Shown here one piece after another: positions 29,039 to 38,940 of a stretch of DNA of 64,000 nt (position 1 is its first letter; every line of letters starts with the position of its first letter). The DNA comes from Lachancea thermotolerans CBS 6340. Lineage: Eukaryota > Ascomycota > Saccharomycetes > Saccharomycetales > Saccharomycetaceae. The DNA is taken from the NCBI RefSeq assembly GCF_000142805.1, contig NC_013078.1, positions 806,001-870,000 on the forward strand, given 5' to 3'. Under the pieces are notes generated by a model. The model saw only the letters and a program-made list of their open reading frames with translations. It was not told where the DNA came from and searched no databases. A program made the translations under genes and the position numbers.

Positions 29039-32000
29039 ATGTCCAAAATCAGAATAGCTATTGACAGGGGCGGAACGTTCACCGACTGCATTGGTAACCC
29101 CGGGACTGGCAAACCCCAAGACGACGTCGTCATTAAGCTTCTCTCAGTTGACCCTAAAAACTATCCTGACGCTCCGCTTGAAGGTATAAGAAGGCTGCTG
29201 GAGATATTTCAGAAGAAGAAAATCTCAAGAGGTGTTCCGCTAGATTTGTCCGATGTTGAAAGTCTCAGAATGGGTACAACGCTCGCCACAAACTGTGCTC
29301 TCGAGAGAAATGGCGAGCGTTGCGTTTTTGTTACAACGAAAGGCTTTAAGGACTGCCTCCTCATCGGCGATCAAACACGGCCACGGATTTTCGAGCTGGC
29401 AATTAAACGGCCAGATCCGCTCTATGACGTTGTCATCGAGGTTGACGAAAGAGTAACCTTGGAGGACTTTTCCGAGGACCCGGAAAACGTGAAATCCCAG
29501 CCTAGTGCGAATGAAGGAGTTATTGTTGGTAAGAGTGGTGAGATAGTGCGGGTCCTGAGAAAACCTGACATTTCGACTCTCCGAACCGCCTTGGAGGCCG
29601 CTTTCGCCCAGGGCATTCGATCAGTAGGTATCGCGCTTCTTCACTCTTACACTTTCCCTGAACATGAAGAGCTAGTTGCTGCTTTAGCGTCTGAGATCGG
29701 CTTCACGCATGTCTCGTTGTCGTCGCAAGTCTCGCCAATGATCAAATACCTTCCCAGGGCAAACAGTGCTATCGCAGACGCTTATCTTACGCCCGTAATT
29801 CAAAAATACTTGAGCGGAATGCAAGCTGGCCTCATAAACACAGACAACACAAACATTCAGTTTATGCAGTCAGATGGGGGACTCGTCGAGGGCAGCAAGT
29901 TCTCGGGATTAAAATCAATTCTATCGGGCCCTGCGGGTGGGGTTGTTGGATACTCCGCCACTTGCTACGACCCTGTAACCAAGATTCCCCTGGTTGGTTT
30001 TGACATGGGCGGGACCTCCACCGACGTCAGCAGGTATGGAGACGGAAAACTTGATCATGTGTTCGAGACCACAACTGCTGGAATTGTTATCCAAAGTCCT
30101 CAGTTGGACATTAATACCGTAGCCGCAGGCGGGAGTTCTAGGTTATTTTGGGAAAACGGGCTGTTCAGGGTCGGTCCCGAATCTGCCACCGCAGATCCCG
30201 GTCCCGCGGCTTATCGTAAAGGCGGGCCATTGACAATCACAGATGCAAATCTGCTTTTAGGCCGACTTGTCCCCGAGTTTTTCCCCAAAATATTCGGCCC
30301 TAACGAAGACGAGTCTTTGGATATGGACATTACCAAAAAGAAGTTCGAAGAGCTAGCCGAAACGATTAACCGCGATCTGGGCACAAGATTCTCCACGGAT
30401 CAAGTTGCATATGGGTTCATAAAAGTTGCTAACGAATCAATGGCTCGTCCTATTAGATCTCTTACTGAAGCTAAGGGTCATGTTATATCCAGCCATCAAA
30501 TGGTCACATTTGGGGGAGCTGGCGGCCAGCATGCGGTTGCTGTTGCTGAGTCTTTAGGCATTGACACTGTTATAGCCCACCGCTACTCTTCGATCTTATC
30601 GGCTTATGGGATGTTCTTGGCTGACGTGGTTGAGGAAACCCAGGAACCATGCTCTCTTGTTTTAGAGAACACCAGCACTTGTATTAAAGTGGAAGAAAGG
30701 TTTGAAGCTATGACCGGAAAGGCTACCGACAGCTTACTAAAGCAGGGGTTTTCAGAGAAGGACCTATCCTTTGAGAAATATTTAAACTTGCGATACGAGG
30801 GGACTGAAACAAGCTTAATGGTCCTGAAAGATAAATCAAGCTGGAAATTCTCCCAGGACTTCGCGAAAGCACATAAAAGAGAATTCGGGTTTATTTTCAG
30901 TGACAGAAATATAATAGTTGATGATATTAGGATAAGAGCAGTGGCAAAGTCGCCCGTGCGCTCCCAAACATCCATCGAAGAAGAGCTTGCTAGATCACTT
31001 ATATCTGAAATTGATGTTGAGAAGGAGGTCGCGTTTTACAAAGACGTGTTCTTTGACGATCGACGCATGAAAACCCCGGTGTTTCAAATCGACAACATGC
31101 CGGTAGGAAGCCGGATCAAGGGTCCTTGTATTCTCGCGGATGGCACTCAGACTAATATCATTCCATGTAATGCTACCGCAACCATTCTAAGCTCTCATAT
31201 TGTTATCAAAATAACGTCACGATCTCAAGAAAGCGATACGAAGTTGGAGAACCGCGTGGACCCTGTTTTACTTTCTATCTTTAGCCACCGTTTCATGGAC
31301 ATTGCGGAGCAGATGGGAAACCAGCTGAGGAAAACATCAGTTTCAACTAACGTCAAAGAAAGGCTTGATTTCTCGTGCGCATTGTTTGATCCCGAGGGAA
31401 ACCTCGTAGCGAATGCGCCGCACGTTCCTGTGCACCTTGGCTCTATGTCTACCTGCATATCTGCGCAGGCCAAGCTGTGGAAGAATAAATTGAAACCTGG
31501 GGACGTCTTAGTTACTAATCACCCCGAGATGGGCGGAACACACTTGCCTGATATAACAGTAATAACGCCTGCCTTCTCTGAAACCAGTGGCAAAATCATA
31601 TTTTATGTTGCATCGCGAGCGCACCATGCCGACATAGGCGGTATTCTGCCTGGATCTGTACCACCTAACTCGAAAGAACTATACGAAGAGGGCGCGGCCA
31701 TTTATTCTGAGTTGTTAGTCAAGGAAGGAAGGTTTGACGAAGAACTAGTCATAAAGCTCCTTGTGGACGACCCTGCTCAATATCCGGGCTGTTCTGGGTC
31801 TAGAAAAATCAGCGACAACATGAGTGACCTTAAAGCCCAAATCGCGGCTAATAATAAAGGTGTACAGCTGATAGCTAAGCTCATGACGGACTTTGGTTTT
31901 GATGTTATCGTCAAGTACATGCTGGCGATCCAAGAAAATGCATCATTCACGGTTAAACAGGTTCTCAAGCGCATGACAGAGCATTTTGGTGCAACAGAGT

Positions 32001-32875
32001 TCGCAGGCGAAGATTACATGGATGATGGTACCGTAATAAAACTGAGAGTTACCCTCGACACCAAAAAAGAAGAGTACGTTTTTGACTTTGAAGGGACTTC
32101 GCCTCAGGTCTACGGGAACCTAAATGCTCCAGAGGCAATCACTAACTCTGCCATCCTCTACTGTTTGCGATGTTTAGTTAACGAGGAGATTCCCCTAAAT
32201 CAGGGCTGCCTCAAGCCTATCACTGTGAAGATCCCAAAAGGGTCAATTTTGAGCCCTACAAAGGGTGTCGCTGTAGTGGGGGGAAATGTTTTAACTTCCC
32301 AGAGAGTCACAGATGTTGTCCTGAAGACTTTCAAGGTTATGGCTGATTCTCAGGGAGACTGTAACAACTTTACTTTTGGAACAGGCGGTAAAGATAGTAA
32401 TGGGAAAGTCAGCAGCGGTTTTGGATACTACGAAACCATATGTGGTGGCCACGGTGCCGGCGGTGATTCTTGGAGAGGCCCAGGATGGAACGGAGCTCAC
32501 GCTGTTCACACTAACATGACAAATACAAGAATGACTGACGTCGAGATTTTTGAAAGACGATACCCAGTAATTTTGCGAGAGTTTTCTATTAGGGCTGGCT
32601 CTGGAGGGAAAGGGAAGTTTGCGGGTGGTAACGGTGTTGTTAGAGATATTTTGTTCCGCAAAGCAGTTCAAGCCTCTATCCTGTCAGAGCGTCGTGTGGT
32701 TCCTCCTCACGGATTTGACGGGGGCGAAGATGGCGAAAGAGGACTGAACCTATGGATCCGGGGGTCTTCGGGAGCCGTGATCAACATCGGAGCCAAAAAC
32801 ACGATCAGCGCTCAACCTGGAGACCGTGTTATCATTATGACGCCAGGTGGCGGTGGTTGGGGCCTGCCTGAATAG
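29039..32875 (+). CDS. OXP1: ATP-dependent 5-oxoprolinase (Oxp1)
   Basis: Cytosolic enzyme that opens 5-oxo-L-proline (pyroglutamate) to L-glutamate with ATP hydrolysis, the last recycling step of glutathione breakdown. The 1278-residue product (yeast Oxp1/YKL215C 1286) is the fused HyuA-HyuB type. The N-terminal half (about 1-730) has the ASKHA nucleotide-binding signatures DRGGTFTDCIG at the start, SGPAGGVVGYSA, and GFDMGGTSTDVS near residue 320. The C-terminal HyuB half (about 740-1278) has TNHPEMGGTHLPDITV, SRAHHADIGGILPGSVP, GGHGAGGDSWRGPGWNG and the glycine-rich end PGGGGWG. The frame is intact. It heads a four-gene block with a permease, a Zn2Cys6 regulator and a DUF1445 gene. Related hydantoinases and acetophenone carboxylases share the fold, but full-length similarity favours oxoprolinase. 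Confidence 0.95.
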   Translation: MSKIRIAIDRGGTFTDCIGNPGTGKPQDDVVIKLLSVDPKNYPDAPLEGIRRLLEIFQKKKISRGVPLDLSDVESLRMGTTLATNCALERNGERCVFVTTKGFKDCLLIGDQTRPRIFELAIKRPDPLYDVVIEVDERVTLEDFSEDPENVKSQPSANEGVIVGKSGEIVRVLRKPDISTLRTALEAAFAQGIRSVGIALLHSYTFPEHEELVAALASEIGFTHVSLSSQVSPMIKYLPRANSAIADAYLTPVIQKYLSGMQAGLINTDNTNIQFMQSDGGLVEGSKFSGLKSILSGPAGGVVGYSATCYDPVTKIPLVGFDMGGTSTDVSRYGDGKLDHVFETTTAGIVIQSPQLDINTVAAGGSSRLFWENGLFRVGPESATADPGPAAYRKGGPLTITDANLLLGRLVPEFFPKIFGPNEDESLDMDITKKKFEELAETINRDLGTRFSTDQVAYGFIKVANESMARPIRSLTEAKGHVISSHQMVTFGGAGGQHAVAVAESLGIDTVIAHRYSSILSAYGMFLADVVEETQEPCSLVLENTSTCIKVEERFEAMTGKATDSLLKQGFSEKDLSFEKYLNLRYEGTETSLMVLKDKSSWKFSQDFAKAHKREFGFIFSDRNIIVDDIRIRAVAKSPVRSQTSIEEELARSLISEIDVEKEVAFYKDVFFDDRRMKTPVFQIDNMPVGSRIKGPCILADGTQTNIIPCNATATILSSHIVIKITSRSQESDTKLENRVDPVLLSIFSHRFMDIAEQMGNQLRKTSVSTNVKERLDFSCALFDPEGNLVANAPHVPVHLGSMSTCISAQAKLWKNKLKPGDVLVTNHPEMGGTHLPDITVITPAFSETSGKIIFYVASRAHHADIGGILPGSVPPNSKELYEEGAAIYSELLVKEGRFDEELVIKLLVDDPAQYPGCSGSRKISDNMSDLKAQIAANNKGVQLIAKLMTDFGFDVIVKYMLAIQENASFTVKQVLKRMTEHFGATEFAGEDYMDDGTVIKLRVTLDTKKEEYVFDFEGTSPQVYGNLNAPEAITNSAILYCLRCLVNEEIPLNQGCLKPITVKIPKGSILSPTKGVAVVGGNVLTSQRVTDVVLKTFKVMADSQGDCNNFTFGTGGKDSNGKVSSGFGYYETICGGHGAGGDSWRGPGWNGAHAVHTNMTNTRMTDVEIFERRYPVILREFSIRAGSGGKGKFAGGNGVVRDILFRKAVQASILSERRVVPPHGFDGGEDGERGLNLWIRGSSGAVINIGAKNTISAQPGDRVIIMTPGGGGWGLPE

Positions 32876-33165
32876 CGCGAGGCATGTAATATTGTGTTTT
32901 TAGTGTTATACAGTGGAGCTTGATATGTGCATTCTGAGATTGGAACAACGGTGCTTAAGGAAGCTTGATTCAATCCTTTCGGACCACGCGTATCATCAAT
33001 AATTTTTATGTTTCTTACACTTTTCTGTGCCTTCACAATTTCAAAATTATGCGATCACATAGACATTCCATCTAAGACGAAGCGTTTCAGTGTTCATCGT
33101 GGATTGTAAAGCGCACAAGCTAGAAGTACAGTTTAAAGTAATATTCCATTATTTACTTAATCATT

Positions 33166-34677
33166 TCACAAGCAATATTTAAAGTCCAAAGCTTCGTCGC
33201 CAATTCTCTCCTTCTTTGTGTCCTTTTTGGTCCCCGCCAAAATCGCAGCTTTATCCTTGTTGAGCTTGACCAGCCAAGCTATCTGAACTGCTGTCAGAAT
33301 ATTGGAAAGAACAATACAGCCTAGGGAAAATGAGTTACCAAAGACATACGGTGACTTTGTGTAGACCTGTCCCACAATAGCGCCTGAAAGGTTTCCAAGA
33401 GTTTGGTTAAGTCCCAGAGCCGTTGCTCTCTTGTAATGAGGAGCAACGTTGTTGGTCAGCCACGTAATGTTTAGGCCCGTCCCAGTGTAAAGCGAGAATG
33501 TGATCAGGTAGCAGGCAAAGTATTTGACCGCGTTGTTGTCGACCGCGAGCAGGATGATATAGCCTGTCGCACCTAGTATGTTGTAACAGAAGAAGACTGG
33601 ACCTCTGACCTGCAGACGGTCACTCACATAAGCAGATACCATGAACACAATGGCGGCAAGAATGTACACCGGCACGCTCATGTATTGAGCTTCGCGTGAA
33701 CTGTAACCCAACCCCAACTTTAGGATCGCTGTGAGAAATGTACTGAAGCCGTAGAGGATAATGTCCTGGCAGAATTGGATTACAAAAGCGAAGTAAGTTT
33801 TGAAGTCTTTGAATGCCAGCCAGACTTGACCCCAGCTAAAGGCTGGATCCGCACCCATATATTGAATTCTTTGCTTCTCCCGGATTTGCATGAGGCTGAG
33901 CTCTCGCTCATTTAGAAACTTCATTTTGTCCAGGTTGTCTGGTAGCCCAAAAAATAGCCAGAAGGAGGCACAAACGGAAATCAGGCCTTCAATAATGTAG
34001 AGCCATCTCCAACCCTCAAGACCTCCTGCATTGTTCACGGAGGCCAGCCCAGTGGCAATGAGTCCGCCAAAAGCACCAGATAATGCAGATGATCCGAAGA
34101 AAAAGGCAATCCTTTTAGCTTGCTCCTTGGGCTTGTACATCATGGTGATCAGCAAGGTCATTGCAGGAAAGAAACCGCCCTCAAAAGTCCCTAGCAGAAT
34201 TCTCGTTGCGAGCAAAGAGTGATAACTTTTGACAAAACCGCTTGAAAGTGTGATGACCGACCAACAGAATACCAAAATAGACATATAGTAGCGAGGTTTT
34301 GCGATCTTTAGTAGCCATACGGCTGGTAATTCTGCTGCGAGGTACGTGGAGTAAAACACAGAAACTGCATTGGAGTATTGATGGGAAGTTAGCCGCAAAT
34401 CTTCTTTCATTCCGGAGGTGTAAGCGTTTCCAATGTTTGAACGATCCAAAGCTGAAAGGAAGTACATAAAAGCCAGCATTGGGAGCAGGCGCGTGTCTAA
34501 CTTTCTTGTTAGTGCACTCTCATCTTGGGGATCAATGTAATACTCTTCCTCGATGACATGTTCGGCCAGTTCTTCTGAGAGCTCTGCATCGTCGTGAATC
34601 GAAACCTTGATGGGGTCTTTTGTTGCTACTGAGTGCGTTGTCTCCATCTGCACTGTCTTTACTAAGCCTATAGCCAT
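33166..34677 (-). CDS. MFS permease of the Dal5/allantoate (anion:cation symporter) family
   Basis: Plasma-membrane proton symporter of the fungal allantoate-permease family (relatives Dal5, Tna1, Fen2, Yct1, Seo1), which import organic acids and small nitrogen or sulphur compounds. The 503-residue product has a cytosolic N-terminus of about 70 residues, then 12 predicted membrane helices. Family signatures are LDRSNIGNAYTSGM after helix 1, the helix 4-5 region RILLGTFEGGFFPAMTLLIT followed by MYKPKEQAKRIAFF, and GLPDNLDKMKFLNERE in the central loop. It shares a 346-bp divergent promoter with the Zn2Cys6 gene and sits tail-to-tail with OXP1. Substrate is not evident from sequence. Its neighbours suggest 5-oxoproline, D-glutamate or a peptide-like precursor. 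Confidence 0.9.
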   Translation of the reverse strand: MAIGLVKTVQMETTHSVATKDPIKVSIHDDAELSEELAEHVIEEEYYIDPQDESALTRKLDTRLLPMLAFMYFLSALDRSNIGNAYTSGMKEDLRLTSHQYSNAVSVFYSTYLAAELPAVWLLKIAKPRYYMSILVFCWSVITLSSGFVKSYHSLLATRILLGTFEGGFFPAMTLLITMMYKPKEQAKRIAFFFGSSALSGAFGGLIATGLASVNNAGGLEGWRWLYIIEGLISVCASFWLFFGLPDNLDKMKFLNERELSLMQIREKQRIQYMGADPAFSWGQVWLAFKDFKTYFAFVIQFCQDIILYGFSTFLTAILKLGLGYSSREAQYMSVPVYILAAIVFMVSAYVSDRLQVRGPVFFCYNILGATGYIILLAVDNNAVKYFACYLITFSLYTGTGLNITWLTNNVAPHYKRATALGLNQTLGNLSGAIVGQVYTKSPYVFGNSFSLGCIVLSNILTAVQIAWLVKLNKDKAAILAGTKKDTKKERIGDEALDFKYCL

Positions 34678-35023
34678 AAGCTTGGTACTACTACAACCAC
34701 TGGTGCTCTTTGCATTGCAACTTTATACTCCATGTGTCCCAAATCGGGATCTGTTCGAGCAAGCCCATTTCTACTATCTCTAGCGATCCCACGTCGGCAT
34801 TTATGGGGTTGAAAAGACCGCCAAGCTCCTCAATCAATGCAACCGTGCTTATATAATAGAGTAACCACATGACTCAATTATTTATCTGGCTGTGCCAAAC
34901 TGCTTGAATGGACTCTGAACCAGCAACTACACCAATACGACTGAGCTCTTCAAGTGAGTGAGCTCGGGGAACTGGAACGCAGAAGCCATCTCCAATGACG
35001 CCTCAATCGTGAGACTGAATCCA
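34678..35023. promoter_or_regulatory. Divergent promoter of permease and Zn2Cys6 regulator
   Basis: A 346-bp shared promoter. It contains TTATCTGGC (34882-34890; GCCAGATAA on the other strand, a GATAA core), which recurs exactly upstream of the DUF1445 gene. CGGGATC (34745-34751) and GATCCC (34795-34800) form an inverted pair that could be a zinc-cluster site, and CACGTCGG is at about 34800. A TATA-like GCTTATATAATAG lies near 34850. GATAA elements bind Gln3/Gat1 in yeast nitrogen control; the link here is inferred. Confidence 0.45.
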
Positions 35024-37090
35024 ATGCCTCGCAAGAAGATGATGAAAGCTTGTATAAAATGCAAGCAACGCAAGAAAAAATGCTCGGGACAGCTCCCCTG
35101 CGATTACTGTGTTAAGATAGAGCAGCCTGGAGGATGTGAGTACCGCACGAGAACGAAATCCAAGGTGGTAAAAGTGACCGAACGATACATATCTTCATTA
35201 AAAAACAAGATTCGTGCCCTCGAAGCTGAACTAGCCAAGGCTTCTGAGGGCCCCGACAGCGAGGGCTGCCTGGAGGACGGAGCGACCTCGGCAGAAGTCA
35301 ACCCCTTGATAGAGCCTGAGTTCAGGCTTACACCTGACCTAGACAGCCCAAAACAAGAAAGCTTGACGATCGGCTCAGTCGAGCACTGTGTTCAAGCGAG
35401 CCAACATTCAAAACAATTTTTGGGAATGTCCTCGTGTGTGCAATACTTAGCAAAGCTGAAGCAATCATTGGTAAACTCTTGCGGAAGCTCTACGGAGCAT
35501 TTTGTAGCTACGGATGGCGGCTGGCCCCCAAATGATCTCGATATAAATCGAAGTTTCGTTGAGAACGTGGCAACAAAGGAACTTCCTGACCTAAGAAAAG
35601 CTAAAGAGCTTATTGAGATTGCTCATGAAATTATCGGCGCCGACTACATGTTTTTGGAGACCGGTTATTTTGAGGACACCGCACAACACCTCATTTGTAA
35701 GAACCCACCGCCACTTCAATCAGAGGCCATTATTGAATACACAACAGAGCTACTTAGACTTGTAGCACATCTCGCTCTGGGTTCACTTTTCGATAAAGAA
35801 AATGCTGAGTCAAGGTCTTTGGGATTAAAGTATCATAGAACCACGTTGCTACTCTATAGCGAGTTGGTGAAAACATATGATTGTGCTGCCAGTACATCGC
35901 TCATACTATCGCTATTGTATATGGCGTACTTCTCTTTGTCTTTGAACAAAGCTACCTCGGCGTTTGTTATGACAGGCAGTGCCATACGAACAATGTTTAC
36001 GCTGGGCCTTCACAAAAGAACAAAAACTATTGTTGAAAACCGAGTTTTTTGGCTATGCTTTATCTACGATAGACTCTTGGCCGTTAGATTCGGGTTTCCT
36101 TTGATGATAGATGAACGCAATATCAACATTCCGCTTCTCACTGAGGTTGATGACAACTTGACAGCAGTCTCTCTGGACATCTACCACTTTGTTTCTCAGG
36201 TTCGTCTTGCAAAAATTACAACCCAAATCATCACGAAAATTTACACGCGAAACCCATACTCATTTCTTCATAACTGCCACGCAGTTCTAAAGCAGCTGAA
36301 AAATTGGTTTGAATCTTTGCCAGCAGAATTGAAGTTTGATTACAACGATATCAAAACTGCAACGACCCGATCGACCTTCAACCTCCATATCAATTATAAT
36401 TATTCGATCATAATAGCTACTAGACCTGTCCTGCTCTACGTTTTCAACAGTATTCTCACGGAGAACCGAACCAAAGAGAAGATATATGAAGCGCGTCAAC
36501 TTGAACTGATATCGGTGCTGCTGGAGTCATGTGTTCAAGCTGCAGAGATCCAAAGTCGAATATTGGCAAAGTTATATTATGACGGTAAGTTGGCCAATCG
36601 TTCGTTCTTAGATTGTCACTATATCTTTAGTGCAACAACCGTTCTTATTTTAACGGGCTACTGTTCGATGCTTTCAGGAGAATCCATTGCTTTTTCTGGA
36701 GATATTGAAGGCCTTTTTGATTTCATACAGCACAATCTCAAGATACTGCAGGGGCTCTCAGAGTACAACCTTGCCGCTAAAAACTTCAACAAGCAATTAA
36801 CGGAGTTAATAGACATGATGAGCTCAGATGAGGTAGTAAAAGCTCTAGCAACAGGGCGTTCCCAGAATGACCCCACCTCTGTTGATTTTCAGCAGGCCGT
36901 TGCAAGTCCGCGTCCCATGTCACGAATTCTAAGGAAGAGGGGAAATAATCCGCCGAAAGATTTTGAAGAAATCGGCTACGTGGATCTTTCTCAGTTGGTC
37001 AACAATATGGACGCCGAATTTCGCTCAGGATCAACTACAGACTTGTTCTTAGATGAAGACTTCATGAATTATGCAAGTGGTTCCCTTTGA
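35024..37090 (+). CDS. Zn2Cys6 transcription factor, probable local regulator
   Basis: Fungal binuclear zinc-cluster regulator. From the first in-frame ATG (35024; MPRKKMMKACIKCKQRKKKC) the product is 688 residues. Upstream codons reach only a GTG at 34958, preceded by a stop. The DNA-binding cluster has cysteines at residues 10, 13, 20, 26, 29 and 38 (spacing C-X2-C-X6-C-X5-C-X2-C-X8-C). A basic linker and a short coiled coil (VTERYISSLKNKIRALEAEL) probably give dimerisation. The middle (about 215-480) is a fungal-specific transcription-factor domain, with GLHKRTKT followed by VFWLCFIYDRLLAVRFGFPL. An acidic C-terminus could activate. No S. cerevisiae orthologue is evident to me. Divergence from the permease and the position inside the oxoprolinase block suggest it controls these genes. 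Confidence 0.9.
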   Translation: MPRKKMMKACIKCKQRKKKCSGQLPCDYCVKIEQPGGCEYRTRTKSKVVKVTERYISSLKNKIRALEAELAKASEGPDSEGCLEDGATSAEVNPLIEPEFRLTPDLDSPKQESLTIGSVEHCVQASQHSKQFLGMSSCVQYLAKLKQSLVNSCGSSTEHFVATDGGWPPNDLDINRSFVENVATKELPDLRKAKELIEIAHEIIGADYMFLETGYFEDTAQHLICKNPPPLQSEAIIEYTTELLRLVAHLALGSLFDKENAESRSLGLKYHRTTLLLYSELVKTYDCAASTSLILSLLYMAYFSLSLNKATSAFVMTGSAIRTMFTLGLHKRTKTIVENRVFWLCFIYDRLLAVRFGFPLMIDERNINIPLLTEVDDNLTAVSLDIYHFVSQVRLAKITTQIITKIYTRNPYSFLHNCHAVLKQLKNWFESLPAELKFDYNDIKTATTRSTFNLHINYNYSIIIATRPVLLYVFNSILTENRTKEKIYEARQLELISVLLESCVQAAEIQSRILAKLYYDGKLANRSFLDCHYIFSATTVLILTGYCSMLSGESIAFSGDIEGLFDFIQHNLKILQGLSEYNLAAKNFNKQLTELIDMMSSDEVVKALATGRSQNDPTSVDFQQAVASPRPMSRILRKRGNNPPKDFEEIGYVDLSQLVNNMDAEFRSGSTTDLFLDEDFMNYASGSL

Positions 37091-37318
37091 GGCTTCTGCA
37101 TATGGATTTAAAGCCTAATAATCAAAATGTATGGCGCTCTTCAATGGCTTCACTTTTCTTTTCAAATGTATCTTCAAGATAATAGCTTACGCCATATATT
37201 CTCGGGAGAGGTGTACCTAAAGACGCTTGAGCGGTCCCGTTTATTTAGTTCACTTATTTCGCCATCAATTGCTAGTACGAAATATCTCCGCACTTGATTC
37301 AATGACAGTTAAGTTTTT

Positions 37319-38122
37319 CTAGCACCAATCTACATCTGTTGCATCTAATATAAGCATATGCCCAGGCGTATGGCCGATTACAGAACCTTCAATACGATCT
37401 CCGACTGTCGTAACTGCCAGTTGCGGTGTGACTCCGCACGCCCAGAACATTGGTATCTCTTGTTCACCAATGTCTATCGGGTCGCCATAGTCTGGCTTTT
37501 GGAGATCTTCTATTCCCAGGCGTTTTGCCCCGTCATAGCCCCAGTCGAGAGGTTCTCCATGCGTCTTTTTGAACTTTCTGGTTATTTCTCTCACGATTTC
37601 AACTTCCGTTAGTTTATAGGGTCTCATGCTTACCACGTAAGGGCATTGGTGAAAAATCCCGGCTGAGTCAAGGAACTTGGTAGTCCTAAACATGGACACG
37701 TTTTTATTGTAAAGGACATTTTTCGGCACAAGCCCGGCCTTTTCCAATGCATGTTCAAAAGTGAAGGAGCACCCTATAAGAAAACCAACATGGTCGCTGG
37801 ACCATTCATTAACGCAATTGTTCTTTTGCTGCACGAGTTTGCCTCTTGAGTAGACGTTGTACCGTGGGAAATCGGTGCGGATATCAAACGTGCCCTGTTT
37901 AATGAGGCTGGCGTGATTTCTGAGAAATTGGGGCCCACCTTCAGTTTTTGAGAGAATTGGGCAGGCTACAGGGTTTCTGGTACAAAGATCTTCAAAACTT
38001 TCAGCTACACATTTGGGCAATATCAGCAAATTTGCTTGAATATACCCTGGCAACACGCCTGACGTCGGCCCAGTGTGAATTTCTTTACGACAAAGCTCTC
38101 TGAAGGACTCAGGATTTGACAT
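37319..38122 (-). CDS. DUF1445/YcsI-family protein (putative hydro-lyase family)
   Basis: Member of the DUF1445 family, known from B. subtilis YcsI, many filamentous fungi, and the N-terminal domain of the animal D-glutamate cyclase DGLUCY. From ATG 38122 (MSNPESFRELCRKEIHTGPT) the product is 267 residues, the usual full length; upstream in-frame codons reach only a TTG. Family hallmarks are GYIQANLLILPK, the NPVACPILSKTEGG block, DIRTDFPRYNVY, HVGFLIGCSFTFEHAL, VVSMRPY, HGEPLDWG and the C-terminal FWACGVTPQLA followed by HTPGHMLI. The biochemical role is unproven. Bacterial members sit beside 5-oxoprolinase genes, and here the gene lies in the same block as OXP1. S. cerevisiae has no counterpart that I know of, so lineage-specific retention or horizontal gain is possible. 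Confidence 0.88.
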   Translation of the reverse strand: MSNPESFRELCRKEIHTGPTSGVLPGYIQANLLILPKCVAESFEDLCTRNPVACPILSKTEGGPQFLRNHASLIKQGTFDIRTDFPRYNVYSRGKLVQQKNNCVNEWSSDHVGFLIGCSFTFEHALEKAGLVPKNVLYNKNVSMFRTTKFLDSAGIFHQCPYVVSMRPYKLTEVEIVREITRKFKKTHGEPLDWGYDGAKRLGIEDLQKPDYGDPIDIGEQEIPMFWACGVTPQLAVTTVGDRIEGSVIGHTPGHMLILDATDVDWC

Positions 38123-38940
38123 AGTGTCCCTGAGGCTGCTAAGCAATGAACGTTTCAATGAGAAGTTATCTTACGCAAGTTCTAATATACATTACACTTA
38201 TCTGGCGCTCTTAACTTTATCAATAAGGGGAAGGCATGGAAAAAAGCATAGAGGCGGCGATTTCGCAAGTAAAATTGCCGAAACCTTATTCAGCAAAGTA
38301 ACAAGGGAGGCAAAAGAAACGGTACCCAAGCCTGCGTGAAGTTCAATAGCTTGCTAAAGCTTTTAAATGTGCATGTCATAAGTTAGCTCTTGACGAGTAT
38401 TCGATGCCCACATAGTTCGGCTTGCGGGAAACACCCCAGACAAACTCTCTAGGCTGCTTCCCCCACGCAAATTCATTGAATTTCTTTGAATTTCTATAGT
38501 GCGCTTTTCAAATTTGGTACATGATGCGCATTTTGAAGACTACAAGGAGAGGCTGCTACGATCTTGGGTTGTTTTATTGAATGTTATGTCATCCTTTACA
38601 TTTCTCCGAATCATGGTAGTTTGTCACTCAACCGCAATCCTCATGATATTAAGAAAATTTTAAGTTGGGAGAGATCAAAGCTGAACGTATGATTTCAGAG
38701 CTTAACTATACTGCCAAAAAGGCGCCGCGATAACACTTACATTTTCATTCCTAGTCCATCTTTATAGCATCTGTCTCGAATCTTGCATGTGACTAAAAGT
38801 TCACGTTGAAAAAGTCCGGCTGCGATCTAACATGCTTAATGGAAAGGTAGATTGGGTAAACGGCATGGAACGGAGCTCACTGGCAGGCATTGAGAATTCA
38901 AACGCCCTCCGATCTTAAACGGTCTTCAGAAATAGACTGA
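38123..38940. promoter_or_regulatory. Upstream region of the DUF1445 gene with two GATAA sites
   Basis: About 820 bp without a supported gene. Close to the DUF1445 start lie TTATC (38166-38170) and TTATCTGGC (38198-38206). The latter is a 9-bp exact match to the site in the permease/regulator promoter. Paired GATAA elements are the usual arrangement for GATA factors of nitrogen control. Further right, nothing is recognised until the DUP relic. Confidence 0.4.

Noticed and set aside
37319-38122. Calling the DUF1445 protein a D-glutamate cyclase
   Set aside because: In animal DGLUCY the cyclase activity is assigned to a separate C-terminal domain, which is absent here. Only pathway association, not the reaction, can be claimed.
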